Shown here piece by piece: positions 32,151-42,776 of a stretch of 64,000 nt of DNA (position 1 is its first letter; each line of letters opens with the position of its first letter). The notes beneath the pieces were generated by a model. The model saw nothing but the letters and a program-made list of their open reading frames with translations. It searched no databases and had not been told where the DNA came from. This stretch comes from Coccinella septempunctata (lineage: Eukaryota > Arthropoda > Insecta > Coleoptera > Coccinellidae), in contig NC_058194.1 of the NCBI RefSeq assembly GCF_907165205.1, forward strand, positions 4,997,730-5,061,729, read 5' to 3'. Position numbers and translations under genes: made by a program.

Positions 32151-32238
32151 GTTCTCCACCGTAGAAAAATGCTATGTTGCTCTGATGAGGCCAAATGAGG
32201 CCGAAACCATGTTCAGCATCTGCTTTTCTTCGGTGGAG
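32151..32238 (+). ncRNA. Hammerhead ribozyme, type I, copy 1 (damaged stem III)
   Basis: Core CTGATGA is at 32182-32188, stem II GGCC/GGCC at 32189-32192 and 32199-32202, GAAAC at 32203-32207. The cleavage region reads CATGTTC instead of CATGGTC in copy 2, so stem III loses a pair and the triplet is TTC. Stem I pairs GCT/AGC next to the core and extends outward through AGAAAA/TTTTCT and CCACCG/CGGTGG. Cleavage is likely weak. Confidence 0.8.
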
Positions 32239-32649
32239 CGTACTACATTTGGGGCCTTGACGATGGCAAATTGGCTAGTTCAATTCAGCTCGTAACACTT
32301 GTCGATATTCATATCGTCGGGTGGTGTGCATCTGAATTTATCCTTATTATTTTATTCATTGCCTCCCCCTTTAGGCGTGATCATTCTTCATTATTGTACC
32401 GCTGGCATCATTTCTGCCGTGATCTGAACGCGTTCCCAGACTTCTCAATTCATCATGCGTCTGACGTTCGCAAAGCGAATCGGTGTACTGAATTAGGGAA
32501 AATATGGGACATATGCTATTGTCTTCGTCTTGGTTTCTATCTGGAGGGGATTGAATCGGACACCGTTTCATATTGGGTGGCGCTCTGGGTAAATGTACAG
32601 TACCCAGTAGAACATGACAATATTGAATAAAGTTCCATCAATTCCAATC

Positions 32650-32737
32650 GTTCTCCACCGTAGAAAAATGCTACGTTGCTCTGATGAGGCCAAATGAGGC
32701 CGAAACCATGGTCAGCATCTGCTTTTCTTCGGTGGAG
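32650..32737 (+). ncRNA. Hammerhead ribozyme, type I, copy 2
   Basis: Core CTGATGA is at 32681-32687, stem II GGCC (32688-32691 and 32698-32701), GAAAC at 32702-32706. A minimal stem III is formed by ACC/GGT around AT, with the optimal GTC triplet at 32711-32713 and cleavage after C32713. Stem I is GCT/AGC with an internal loop, then GC/GC, AGAAAA/TTTTCT and CCACCG/CGGTGG. Very short stem III is typical of retrozyme and PLE hammerheads, which often work as dimers. Confidence 0.88.
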
Positions 32738-32738
32738 C

Positions 32739-33347
32739 CATAGACTTATAAATAACATGGACTCCGCATGTGAGAGAGAAGTCGGTTGGTTGAATAAGAT
32801 GGAGAGTTTGTGGGCAAGCTGTCAAAAGGTTATAGAACACAAGTTTATGCGAAAATTTTCTTCAATAAATTTTAAACAAGCTTCCGAGAAGACACACAGA
32901 AATTCCATAGCATTCCTTCGAAATCAATTATGTCAAAAAATATGTGAGTTTTAGTCAAAAATAGATGTAATGAGAATAATAATCAACGTATCATCACCTT
33001 GTGGGCAAAGTCTGCGAAAATTGTAAAAATTTTCCATAATAAATGTTCAACAAGCTTCTGAGAAGGCAAACAGGAATTCCTTAACATTCCTTCGAAATGG
33101 AAAATATAAAAATTATGTGAGTTTCATTCAAGAATAAATATAATGTGAATAATACTCAACGTATGAACACCTTGTGGGCAACGTCTGCGTTAATATCCAT
33201 CATATGATTTTGACATTGCCCACACGGAATCAGTTCATCTCTTTCTTGTTCGATCAAAACGCATAAGCCCTTCTCTCTCTAATGCATACAACCCCTCGAT
33301 CTACTGAAAAGTCACGTGACAGTGAGTCCATGTATTATAAGTCTATG
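32739..33347. mobile_element. MITE with 8-bp TSD inside the second retrozyme
   Basis: The inverted ends CATAGACTTATAA (32739) and TTATAAGTCTATG (ending 33347) continue through CATGGACTC, about 25 bp with one gap. GGTGGAGC is duplicated at 32731-32738 and 33348-33355, and excision in silico restores the ribozyme repeat exactly. The interior has an imperfect tandem duplication of ~175 bp (about 32845-33010 and 33018-33190). An 8-bp TSD suggests a hAT or P-type source. No transposase. Confidence 0.88.
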
Positions 33348-33386
33348 GGTGGAGCGTACTCCATTTGGTGCCTTGACGATGGCAAA

Positions 33387-34030
33387 CAAGAGAAAAGGCT
33401 GGACTTAAGTTGATGAACCTTGCATACTAGGATTGTCTCCTTTCCCACATTCTCCTTATTTACAAAGTACATGAAGGTATTTGATGTACCTCAAGTTAAT
33501 TGTCGAGATATACACCAACTACGTATTTTCTTTTGCTAAATTTTCTAGGGTATGTGTTTAACATTTCAATGGGAACTGATTATGTTACGAGATAAGTTAA
33601 TAAGAAGTACATGTAATAATGGAAAATTATATTATATTCCCAGCCTTTCTGAGTTGAAAATTGAAATAATAGATTGGTTTTCAGCACATTTCTGAGTTTG
33701 AAGGTACTTCTTGAAATATCATTCTTACCAAATGTATCAGGAAAAACTGAATTGCTTTCCACTATCTTACTTGTTCATCAATTAGACATAGTTTATACTT
33801 ATCCGGTTTTCTCATATATTTCCTAAAAGTCAGAACTATATTGCTGTTGGTGTACTTCGAATTCTAAACGTCTCCACTAACTGTTCTCGTATACTCGTAT
33901 ATCATTCATATTATTGTGATAAATTCGATTTCATAACTGGATGTAGAAGTTTCTGATCCAATATTTTAAAAACCAACGTTTTTCCGGCGGGACACATCAT
34001 TTTGCTCAAAAATGTACATCTAACCTCGTC
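33387..34030. other. Intergenic stretch, nothing recognised
   Basis: AT-rich DNA without a supported feature; the last part may belong to the Jockey 5' UTR. Confidence 0.35.
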
Positions 34031-34381
34031 TGTTTGTTTACACCTCAGATCAGTGACGTGAAATTCTTAATCTACGCCAATGCGCGCTAGCATTTAGTCA
34101 GTAGACGTGTTGAATGATACCAGTGCGATACGTTCAAACGAGTAGACGGTTGAATGATTTTTCGAGCATACGACTTGGGAATTTAATACTGATTATTCAG
34201 GAGAGTTCTGTGAATGAGTTTTGTTGTGTTGTTATTGTATACAGTCCGGATCATAAGATCGTTGGTTGTGCAAATTACATCAGGTGAAACTTTATCTATG
34301 TATATAAAAATTGGTTATTTTTGTTCTTTTCTCTCATATTGATATTTATCGCCATTGTAAAAAACTAAAAACGTTTAGCCA

Positions 34382-35745
34382 TGTCGGAGACGAGACCTCA
34401 GATAATGAGGGTTCCTTCATGGAAGCTTCCGATGAAGTCGAGGAAGACCTTAGCGAAGGTGAGTCCGTGGGTCGGACAAATTTACGCCAAGAAAATGAAG
34501 TCATGAAAGCCGAAATCGCTGAACTCAACGAAACGGTTTCGATTTTGATAAATGAGCTCCGTCAAGCCAAAGAGGAAATTGTAAAACTTTCTGCGCTGAA
34601 GTCCCCAACTTTCGCCGAAGTTGCCATTTCGGTGGGGAAAAAGTGATTCCTGTGGAGAACAGGACAAGCCCTACAACGCCTCCGGTCAAACCCCAAAATG
34701 CGCCTCCTACAAAGCGCACGCGCAAAGAAAGTTCCTCGTCTGATGAGGAAAATATCAGAAAGGCACCAGAAGTGCCTAAGAAGGATAAAATCTCACCCAT
34801 AACGATGATGGGCACCTCAGATTGGGTAGAGATATCCAAAGCTCTCTACACAAGAAAGATGAACTACAACCGCGCAACTGTAGTTAAAGACGGTATAAAA
34901 ATCATCGCGTCGTAGATGATTATAGAAAAATTACCAAATTTTTCGAACAGCATGGTAAAGAATTTTTCACCTACCAAATGGAGGAGAAGAAGAAGACACA
35001 TGCCGTCATTAGGCATTTACCAATCGATGCTGGTCTTGCGTTGATTAAGGACGACCTGATATTCCAGGGAATATCAGACGCTGAAGTGTCCAGAATGACA
35101 TCGAATAAGACGAAAAAGCCCATACCTCTCTACCTGGTTAAAACCCAGAAAAAAGAAATCTTCGAAGTGAAGCGACTCTACAATCTGTGTATTGTGGTTG
35201 AACACAAAAAGAGGCCTGAAAGTTCAAGCCAGTGCTTTAGGTGCCAAATTTACGGACATGCACAGAACAAATGCTCCTTCCCGTGGAGATGCGTGAAGTG
35301 CTCAGGAAGCCATAGCAGATATGACTGCACACTCACCAGAAAAGAAGAGAAATGCCACAAGCGTCTTATGTGGAAAAGAGGGCCATCCAGCTAGCTACAA
35401 AGGATGTAGCGAGTTCAAGCTAATGACCAGAAAGAAGAATTCCCGAAAACCAGCTGAACAGAAAAAGCCGGTAATAAAGACAATAACTACTGTTCAAAAA
35501 ATTCAGGAAGTAGCGAAGGCCAAACCTACAGAACAGGAAAAGAAGAGGGAGTTTCCAAAACCGGTTCAGAAAAAAGTAGAACAGGAGAAGCCTCCAATGA
35601 AACAGGCTCTGAACAGTCAACAGGAGAAGAAAAAAATATCTGAGTCAGCTGATGATTAAGATATCTTCACGGAAAACATTCTCAACACGATAGTGTTGAA
35701 AATTGAGAGGGAAATAGAGAAAAAACTAAAAGCATTATTCAGTAA
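34382..35745 (+). pseudogene. Jockey-type ORF1 (gag-like) with three zinc knuckles
   Basis: The RNA-binding ORF1 starts with an acidic stretch (DETSDNEGSFM) and a short coiled coil (34480-34600). A proline/lysine-rich linker follows (34643-34750), then a folded segment (HAVIRHLPIDAGLALIKDD near 35000). Three CCHC knuckles come next: CFRCQIYGHAQNKC, CVKCSGSHSRYDC and CGKEGHPASYKGC. The tail is Lys/Gln-rich. Frame changes at about 34390, 34640, 34915 and 35330 break it. The last codons reach the PLE insertion at 35745, just before the TAATG junction with ORF2. Confidence 0.82.
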
Positions 35746-35832
35746 GCGGTAACCTGGTTGATGACCTTTTAACTTAGAACGTGACAGGGGATGACTGGAG
35801 AGGTCAGAATTGCAAAGAAACATCTTCAATTC

Positions 35833-35872
35833 GGCCGACGTTTCGACATATTTAATGTTTTCATCAGGGCAC
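35833..35872 (-). ncRNA. Hammerhead-like motif, PLE-C 3' repeat
   Basis: Minus strand CTGATGA (35861-35867), an A/T-rich stem II (AACAT with ATGT), GAAAC (35840-35844) and GTC triplet, with GGCC following. The core halves are intact. Stem III is only two pairs and the bases between CTGATGA and stem II include an extra A relative to the consensus, so activity is uncertain. Confidence 0.65.
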
Positions 35873-36655
35873 TGTAGTTGGATAAAAACTCATGCACTAT
35901 TACACAAATACAGTAGAAAATATATACGTGATCGTTACAACCAGAAAGAACAAACAACACTCACAATTTGTATTGGTTTCCTCTAAATCAAGTGTAAAAA
36001 CAACATCCGACAATTGACTTGTTTGCAAAATCAAACTTGTGGTTTTCGATTTTGCAGTGCTCAGCTAAGGCAGTTTTCGCATTGGTTATAGGTTCGATGA
36101 CAGATCTTATGTGTTCATCCAATCTTTTCTTTAGGTATCTGCTTGTTTGTCCGATGTATGATTTATTACACTGCAGGCAGGAGATCTTATTTATGATGTC
36201 AGACATCATTGTTGGAGGAGTTTTGTCCTTGAGTTTTGAGAAGAAGAGTTTCCCTACTGTGTTGTTACCTTTAAATGAGATCTTGATATTGTTGTTCGAT
36301 AAAACCCCTGATAGTCTCTCTGATAATTTGTTAATGTATATCATCTTAAAATATATCTTTTGTCCTCTTCTTGAGGATCAGTTTGTGTGGTTTGGCTTCG
36401 CTGGGGTGTTTGTGGTATCTGCCTATCGGAAGTGTAAATGAGCTTTTTAATCAAGGAATTTGGGTAATTGTTTTCGAGAAGGATGGACTCAATGAAATCG
36501 AGGTTTTTGGGCCAGAATTGGACATCAGAGAGATGAGTGGCTCTGAATTTCATGTTTGTGATGATATTGATTTTCTGATTTAGGGGATGCTCTGATCTGA
36601 AATTGAGACATCTTTCGGAGAAAGATGGCTTCTGATACCAGTCTACTACAATGAT

Positions 36656-37958
36656 AAACTAATAAAAACATAAACTCATAAAAACCCATAATGAAGCGCT
36701 AGGTATGAAGCGAAAGGAAAAGTCTTTAAAAGCACTTCTGTTTGTGGAACCATTTATTTAATCATCCGGTGACATGTTTCGGCTCATCGCCATTATCAAA
36801 CCAAGGGACTCTGAAATACCGATTGAGGTTTTAGTTGGAAAATTGCTAACAAAGTTTGCTAACAAAGAAATAAACAAAATAAATAACCTACAATGCAAAC
36901 TTACGATTTTAGGTTCCAAAGTCATACGGTAAAAACATATCAATCAAAAGGTAAAAGCCAAAAAGTACACATAAAATCGGATCTAGATCAAGTGAGCATA
37001 TAAAATGAAATATATGACAGATAAACAAAACACAAACGGAAGACGAAAAACTACATTCGCGCAGACAGGTTCCTGCTCTTCTTCTCTTAAGCGGGAACAG
37101 TGGCGTCGGCAGAGAGAATCAATATAAGAGTTTATAAGTGTCATTTATGTTGTTCGTCAACATCGAATTTACCGCTTTGTATTCTGTACTCTTGAGGTGT
37201 TTGTAAATTTCCACTTCTTCTAGAATTTCTTGTCTGTGTTTAAATTCGCAGTGATGAATTAGATGGGTGTTCTCCTCTAAATCAAACTTGTGTTTTTCTT
37301 CTCTTAAATGACAACCAAAACTTGATTCGTCATTATTTGGGTTATTTGCACTAGCCAGATGTTCTTTGGTCCTTGTTCTAATGGATCTGCCGATTCTCCC
37401 CACATAAACGACATTACAACCTGGTTCACCACATTCCAATCTATAAACGCCCGGCTTGTCCAACATGTCGATTGGGCTCTTGTTCCTGATGAGGGACTGG
37501 TGTAGGATATTCTGGGATTTGAAAGCCACTCTAGTGTCCTCTACCTGCTTTACTACGTTGGCAATTTTATATGAGATACCCCCGTAGAACGGAATGCAAC
37601 AGAATTTCAGATTTGAATTATCATCAGTTCCCGGAGTTCTTGAGTTCGGTTCTTCTGTGGTCCGTCTTCTCCTTGCCTTATCAATAAGTCGTTCAATGAT
37701 ATCCGGGGAATATCAGTTCTCTCCGCCAGATATTTTGAAGTGTTCACCTCCTCAATATAAGCTTCCTGGCTTAGAGGAATATTAAGTAGCCTATTGATAT
37801 TAGAGTTAAAGACTGCCATCTTATGACCCATTTAATGACATGATGTTTTACTAATTTTGGTGGATGTTTGCGTGGGTTTTCTATATATACTGAACGTCAA
37901 CTTGTTTCGTTGTCTCCTGATTGTGAGGTCCAGGAAGTTTATTTCACGATCCGATGCT
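36656..37958 (-). mobile_element. Penelope-like element PLE-B, 5'-truncated, nested in PLE-C
   Basis: TACTACAATGAT is duplicated at 36644-36655 and 37959-37970. Minus-strand fragments: NFLDLTIRRQRNKLTF and RKPTQTSTK (about 37850-37950), a linker (37607-37831), and a GIY-YIG domain at 37119-37529 (GVYRLECGEPGCNVVYVG, RTRTKEHL, HLREEKHKF, LEEVEIYKHL). Stops separate them. It is a different PLE family from PLE-A and PLE-C. Confidence 0.85.
36766..36806 (-). ncRNA. Degenerate hammerhead-like motif of PLE-B
   Basis: Minus strand TTTGATAATGGC, a loop, then GCCGAAACATGTC. Stem II GGC/GCC and GAAAC are present, but the first core half is TTGATAA instead of CTGANGA. Probably a decayed PLE hammerhead. 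Confidence 0.4.
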
Positions 37959-39782
37959 TACTACAATGATGTTTTCAGGTATTCTGATGGCTTTCGCATC
38001 TAGGAAACTCAAGCTGTTGTTATTCTCATGTTCCAAAGAGAATTGCAAACTAGGATGAAATGAATTGAAGCAATCAAGGACAGTCTGATGAAAACCCTCG
38101 GGAATACACATAAAGATGTCGTCAACGTAACGTTTGTAAAGTAGAACTTGAAATTGTAGTTTCATGAGGCAGAAATTCTGCAAGTGGAACACAACGATGT
38201 CAGCACAGATCTGGGACATGCAATTACCCATTCCGAAACCAAATATCTGTTTATAGATCTGGTCGCCGAATGTGAAATAACTGCTTTCTATTAAAAATTT
38301 GTGAATAGTTTTAAAGGTGTCGAAATCAAGTTGTGTTAGCTCTACAAGATGCCAATTTTGTTCAATAATTTCCAGTGCCAAATCGGTTGGAGTATTTGTG
38401 TAGAGGGAAATTATGTCGATCGATATCATCACGTACCCAGCAGGTAATTGAAATTTGTTTACTGCCTCGAAGAATTCGAAGGAGTTGCGAACATATTTAT
38501 CATCTTTGATGAAGATGGGTTGAAGAAGATCGGAAACAAACTAGCTAAGAAAGAAGGTTGGGGAGCCCACATAGCTCAATATCGGCCTGGGTGGGGTATC
38601 AGGCTTATGAATTTTAGGTAAGGAATACATTTTAGGGATAACTCCGTTTTCGCAAGCCAGAGATTCCGATGTTTCCTTGGATATCATCCCCTTTTCAAGC
38701 AAAACTTTGACCAGTCGTTTACATTTATTTTGAATCTTGATGGTTGGATCTGTTGGTAGTTTCTCGTATATTCGATCGTCGTTTAACAAGGAGAACGCTT
38801 TATCAAGGTATACATTTTTATCGAGTATAACAGTGGTGTTGCCTTTATCTGCCTTAACAATTATTATCTGGTCTTTGTTGTTTCTGAGGAAATGTCTTGT
38901 CATTGCCATTTGAGTTTTTAGGTGGTGGTCAATGTAACGTTCGGGGTTATTTTTGTTATTAAAATGGGTTAAGATATTGATGACCCTATTTCTAGCCTCA
39001 ATCCTGTCTGTTTCCTTGTGTTTTCTGAGTATGTTCTCGCAATCAGCTATTAATTCTTTCATGGGGTAGGATTTGATATACGGTAAATTATGTTTATGGC
39101 CCATACTTAAGAGATGTTTCACTTCCGAAGGAATATTTGGAATGGATGACTGATTTATTAACCATTTTTCATTAATTCGATAAGCGAGGTAAGATCTTTG
39201 AAGTTGCAGCAACTTTGTGACTTTTGCGATTTGCTTCGTTTTGATGTTTTTGAATTCTTTTTTGTAGTACGTTATCTGATTATTTGAAAAAGTATTGAAA
39301 ATTTCATCGCTAACGATATTTACAACTACATTCTTGATTTGATCGATTTTTCTTTTCAGATGCTTGGATTTCCAATGATAATAAGAAATTTCAACATTTA
39401 AAATTTGCGCTTGGAAGGATCGTAATGCGCTGAGACATTTATTTTTGAAAGGTTTATTTGTTGTTATCAATGAATCAATACACTTCGAGTACTGCATTAT
39501 GTGTTGTGGGAGTAATTTCAGTTTTCTACAAGTGAGCAAAAACTTTTTGTGATTTTCCGCGTTCGCAGATTGTTTGGTGTACTTAGACCACTCCTTAAAG
39601 TTCCTTGCTACATCACTTCCATAGGTGGATTCTAATTCCTGAATGAAGCCCATGTGTTTGCTGGAGTCGTATTAATTTCCAGAGATTTGATACAAGCGGT
39701 AACCTGGTTGATGACCTTTTAACTTAGAACGTGACAGGGGATGACTGGAGAGGTCAGAATTGCAAAGAAACACCTTCAATTC

Positions 39783-39822
39783 GGCCGACGTATCGACATA
39801 TTTAATGTTTTCATCAGGGCAC
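39783..39822 (-). ncRNA. Hammerhead-like motif, PLE-C 5' repeat, core mutated
   Basis: Same motif as 35833-35872, but GAAAC has become GATAC (minus strand), destroying an invariant A. Core CTGATGA is at 39811-39817. Expected to be inactive. Confidence 0.6.
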
Positions 39823-40147
39823 TGTAGTTGGATAAAAACTCATGCACTATTACACAAATACAGTAGAAAATATATACGTGATCGTTACAACCAGAAAGAA
39901 CAAACAACACTCACAATTTGTATTGGTTTCCTCTAAATCAAGTGTAAAAACAACATCCGACAACAATATACGAAAATGGAAATCTTTGCAAGGAAAGAAA
40001 AACAACATTAAACTTATTTTGAAGCAACAAAGAGTTCAACAACATGTGATGGATTGATCATTGAAAGGAAAACAAACTGGCGTTCTTCAATCGGGTGCGC
40101 GCATGCTAGAGATGTTTGATCTACTGTGATCATGGTTTTCTTATTAT

Positions 40148-40733
40148 ACCACAAACACCCCAGCGAAGCCAAACCACACAAACTGATCATTCAGAAGAAG
40201 AAAAAGAGATATATTTTAAGATGATATACATTAACAAATTATCAGAGAGACTATCAGGGGTTTTATCGAACAACAATATCAAGATCTCATTTAAAGGTAA
40301 CAACACAGTAGGGAAACTCTTCTTCTCAAAACTCAAGGACAAAACTCCTCCAACAATGATGTCTGACATCATAAATAAGATCTCCTGCCTGCAGTGTAAT
40401 AAATCATACATCGGACAAACAAGCAGATACCTAAAGAAAAGATTGGATGAACACATAAGATCTTTCATCGAACCTATAACCAATGCGAAAACTGCCTTAG
40501 CTGAGCACTGCAAAATCGAAAACAACAAGTTTGATTTTGCAAACACGTCAATTATAGATCGACAACCACATCTATATAAAAGACTCCTTCACGAAATGTT
40601 CCACATAATGACAGAGGAAACTGTAAATTTTAGAAGCGATATTCAAAATTTCAACCAAGGCTACTATAATATATTAAAAGAAAACCATGATCACAGTAGA
40701 TCAAACATCTCTAGCATGCGCACACCCGATTGA
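40148..40733 (+). pseudogene. PLE-C GIY-YIG endonuclease fragment (plus strand)
   Basis: The C-terminal piece of the PLE-C protein is in opposite orientation to the rest of PLE-C: TPQRSQTTQT, then SCLQCNKSYIGQT, KKRLDEHIRS, LAEHCKIE, and LLHEMFHIM with the natural end ISSMRTPD. It is open but lacks the RT, so it is a fragment. The 5' end is the fold-back junction at about 40148. Confidence 0.8.
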
Positions 40734-41003
40734 AGAACGCCAGTTTGTTTTCCTTTCAATGATCAATCCATCACATGTGGTTGTTGTTGAACTCTTTGTT
40801 GCTTCAAAATAAAATTGATGTTGTTTTTCTTTCCTTGCAAAGATTTCCATTTTCGTGTATTGTTGTCGGATGTTGTTTTTACACTTGATTTAGAGGAAAC
40901 CAATACAAATTGTAAGTGTTGTTTGTTCTTTCTTGTTGTAACGATTACGTATATATTTTCTACTGTATTTGTGTAATACTGCATGAGTTTTTATCCAACT
41001 ACA

Positions 41004-41046
41004 GTGCCCTGATGAAGACATTAAATATGTCGAAACGTCGGCCGAA
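41004..41046 (+). ncRNA. Hammerhead-like motif, PLE-C plus-strand copy
   Basis: CTGATGA at 41009-41015, stem II GACAT/ATGTC (41017-41021 and 41027-41031), GAAAC at 41032-41036, and GTC cleavage triplet at 41037-41039, followed by GGCC that pairs with GCC before the core. One extra A lies between core and stem II. Among the PLE-C copies this type has the strongest stem II. Confidence 0.7.
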
Positions 41047-41094
41047 TTGAAGGTGTTTCTTTGCAATTCTGACCTCTCCAGTCATCCCCTGTCA

Positions 41095-42154
41095 CATTAT
41101 TCAGTAAACTGAATTTATCTTGTTTCTGGTATAGGAATACCAGATGTAATAGATATCGCGATATTGAAAAATATAACTCAAGAATTCTCGATTGAAACTT
41201 TGGACCACCATCCGGTGAAATTGACAATTGGAGATGAACCAGGAGAAAAACTGCTGGAAATAAGAGAATTTACCAATTGGGCTAAATACAGCCATTTAAT
41301 ACAATCGGAAATGACAGAAATTCCAAGAATAAGCACTCCAGACGATCTGGAATGTGCGGTTGATAAACTGGAAGAGATTATATTGAAAGCTTACGAAAAA
41401 AGCACGAGATGAGTGAAGAGACCAGTACGAAGTCATCCGCATGGCGATACGCCTAAAGTAGTAAAAGATCTTATACGAGAAAATAGAAGACTCAGAAGAA
41501 TATATCGGATGAATACAAATGATCTGAATAGAAGGAACCCTATGGCAGTTGTCATAGCCAAATTCTGAAAAATGCCCTGAAAGATCTTAGAACAAGTAGA
41601 TGGAAAAAAAGGGTTGAAGAACTGACTACAATTGATCATTCTGCATGGAGAATTGGAGAATGCAAAAATGCCTACGAGGAGAAAAGACCAAAATTCTACC
41701 CCTACACAGAGATAGGGGAATGGCGTATACCAATACTGACAAGGCAGATGCATTGGCGGACTCGATCGAACAAGAACCATCGAGATTAAATTACAGGACG
41801 AAAATGAAGATTTGAAAGATCTGTTGGAAAAAAATGATGAAGAAATGGATGAATTACCAGCGGCTGCTCAAATAGACGAACCAACATCGCCAAATGAAAT
41901 CAGAGAAATAATTAGAAGTCGGAAGAAGAGAAAGCTCCCGGAAGCGAAAAAATAACGAATGTTATGTTAAAGAAATTACCTAGAAAATGTATAGCCGCTC
42001 TAACAAATATCTCGAATGGAATTATGAGGACAAAACACTACCCAGAAAAATGGAAAACAGCGGAAATCATAGTGTTCAATAAACCATTCAAAAAGAAGAA
42101 GTTCCCACAAAACTACAGACCGATAAGTCTACTGTCGGCGTTAGAAAAAGTAGT
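41095..42154 (+). pseudogene. Jockey-type ORF2 fragment, internal deletion
   Basis: After the TSD the sequence jumps from the ORF2 start (ACTGAATT) to the endonuclease end (GIPDVIDIAILKN), deleting about 0.5 kb that the 22-24 kb copy still has. It continues to the RT (EIREIIRSRKKRK, QNYRPISLLSALEKVV), with several frame breaks. The BEL LTR begins at 42155. The deletion is shared with 50100-51625, so it predates the tandem duplication. Confidence 0.8.
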
Positions 42155-42776
42155 TGGTACGGCCTTTGGTCAATTATTGAAAACAATTTGTACTTACAAA
42201 GGCCTATATGCTATATATGCTATTTTGAGTGGACTGTAAATGAAAAACAATTTAACTTACTATTAAGTTTTTTGGGGTCAAGCTAGTTCCAGGTGCGTTA
42301 TTTCCAAATTCACCTTCGAGTAAAGGAAATAAATTAGGAAGGGTGAAGGTAAAATAAGGAAAAAATAATATGAAGTTTTTAAACCTGGACAGCACTCCCA
42401 CTGCGGCTCGGGATGCAGGTGGTAATCCCGACCTTCCTTGGTTTGAATTAAATGCGGGTGAAGCTACAAATCTAATAATGCGGGTTGAACTATAACTGTG
42501 ATGCACTAACACCAAGATGCACACTAAATACTGCGGTTTTACTATGCGAAATTTTTCTAAGCGAAAATGCGAAAAGCTGGTCGAAATTCTACAACACGGC
42601 GGCGTCGAATTCTAAACTGAAACTGACTGGAAACGCGAAGAGGGCGAAATTAAAACATGTGGTGTCGTATGTGAGATATTTATTTATTTATTTATTCAAA
42701 CAATGAGAAGGGTTGAGGTGAAACCCATAAGCCCATTAAAACAATATCAATAGTATTGTGAATAACGAAACAAACT

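Larger units (their letters stand above)
31971..33386 (+). mobile_element. Second retrozyme-like element, two type I hammerheads, split by a MITE
   Basis: Two 300-bp direct repeats with a 499-bp offset: 31971-32270, and 32470-32738 continued at 33356-33386 beyond an inserted MITE. The centre (32271-32469) is unique. Both repeats contain a hammerhead bracketed by the same long outer stem (CTCCACCG at 32653 with CGGTGGAG at 32730). Cleavage at both would give a 499-nt RNA. The sequence is unrelated to the retrozyme at 25.8 kb although the architecture is the same. No TSD is evident. The frame at 32271-32630 follows the repeat and encodes nothing recognisable. Confidence 0.82.
35988..39653 (-). 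pseudogene. PLE-C reverse transcriptase/GIY-YIG, interrupted
   Basis: The N-terminal part (38541-39653) includes VKADKGNTTVIL and KMYSLPKIHKP. An in-frame TAG at about 38541 separates it from 37944-38432: SIDIISLYTNTP, GMGNCMS (the RT GxxxGS-like site is altered), active site YVDDIFMCIP and LSFLDAKAIRI. PLE-B (36656-37958) is inserted next, with a 12-bp TSD TACTACAATGAT. The gene resumes at 36640 (WYQKPSFSERCLNF) and runs into GIY-YIG (ISCLQCNKSYIGQTSRYL, RLDEHIRS). A deletion removes the end of the endonuclease at about 36003. Inactive. Confidence 0.85.
35746..41094 (-). mobile_element. Penelope-like composite PLE-C (contains PLE-B)
   Basis: A 13-bp TSD CATTATTCAGTAA bounds it. Minus strand: a 5' terminal repeat (about 39693-39963), ORF (39653 down), and a 3' repeat (35746-36003) in the same orientation, i.e. 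direct pLTRs. Beyond the 5' repeat an opposite-orientation piece (about 40148-41094, plus strand) carries the GIY-YIG end and the 3' UTR, forming ~430-bp inverted arms with 39693-40147. This direct-plus-inverted repeat layout is characteristic of Penelope elements. Confidence 0.82.
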
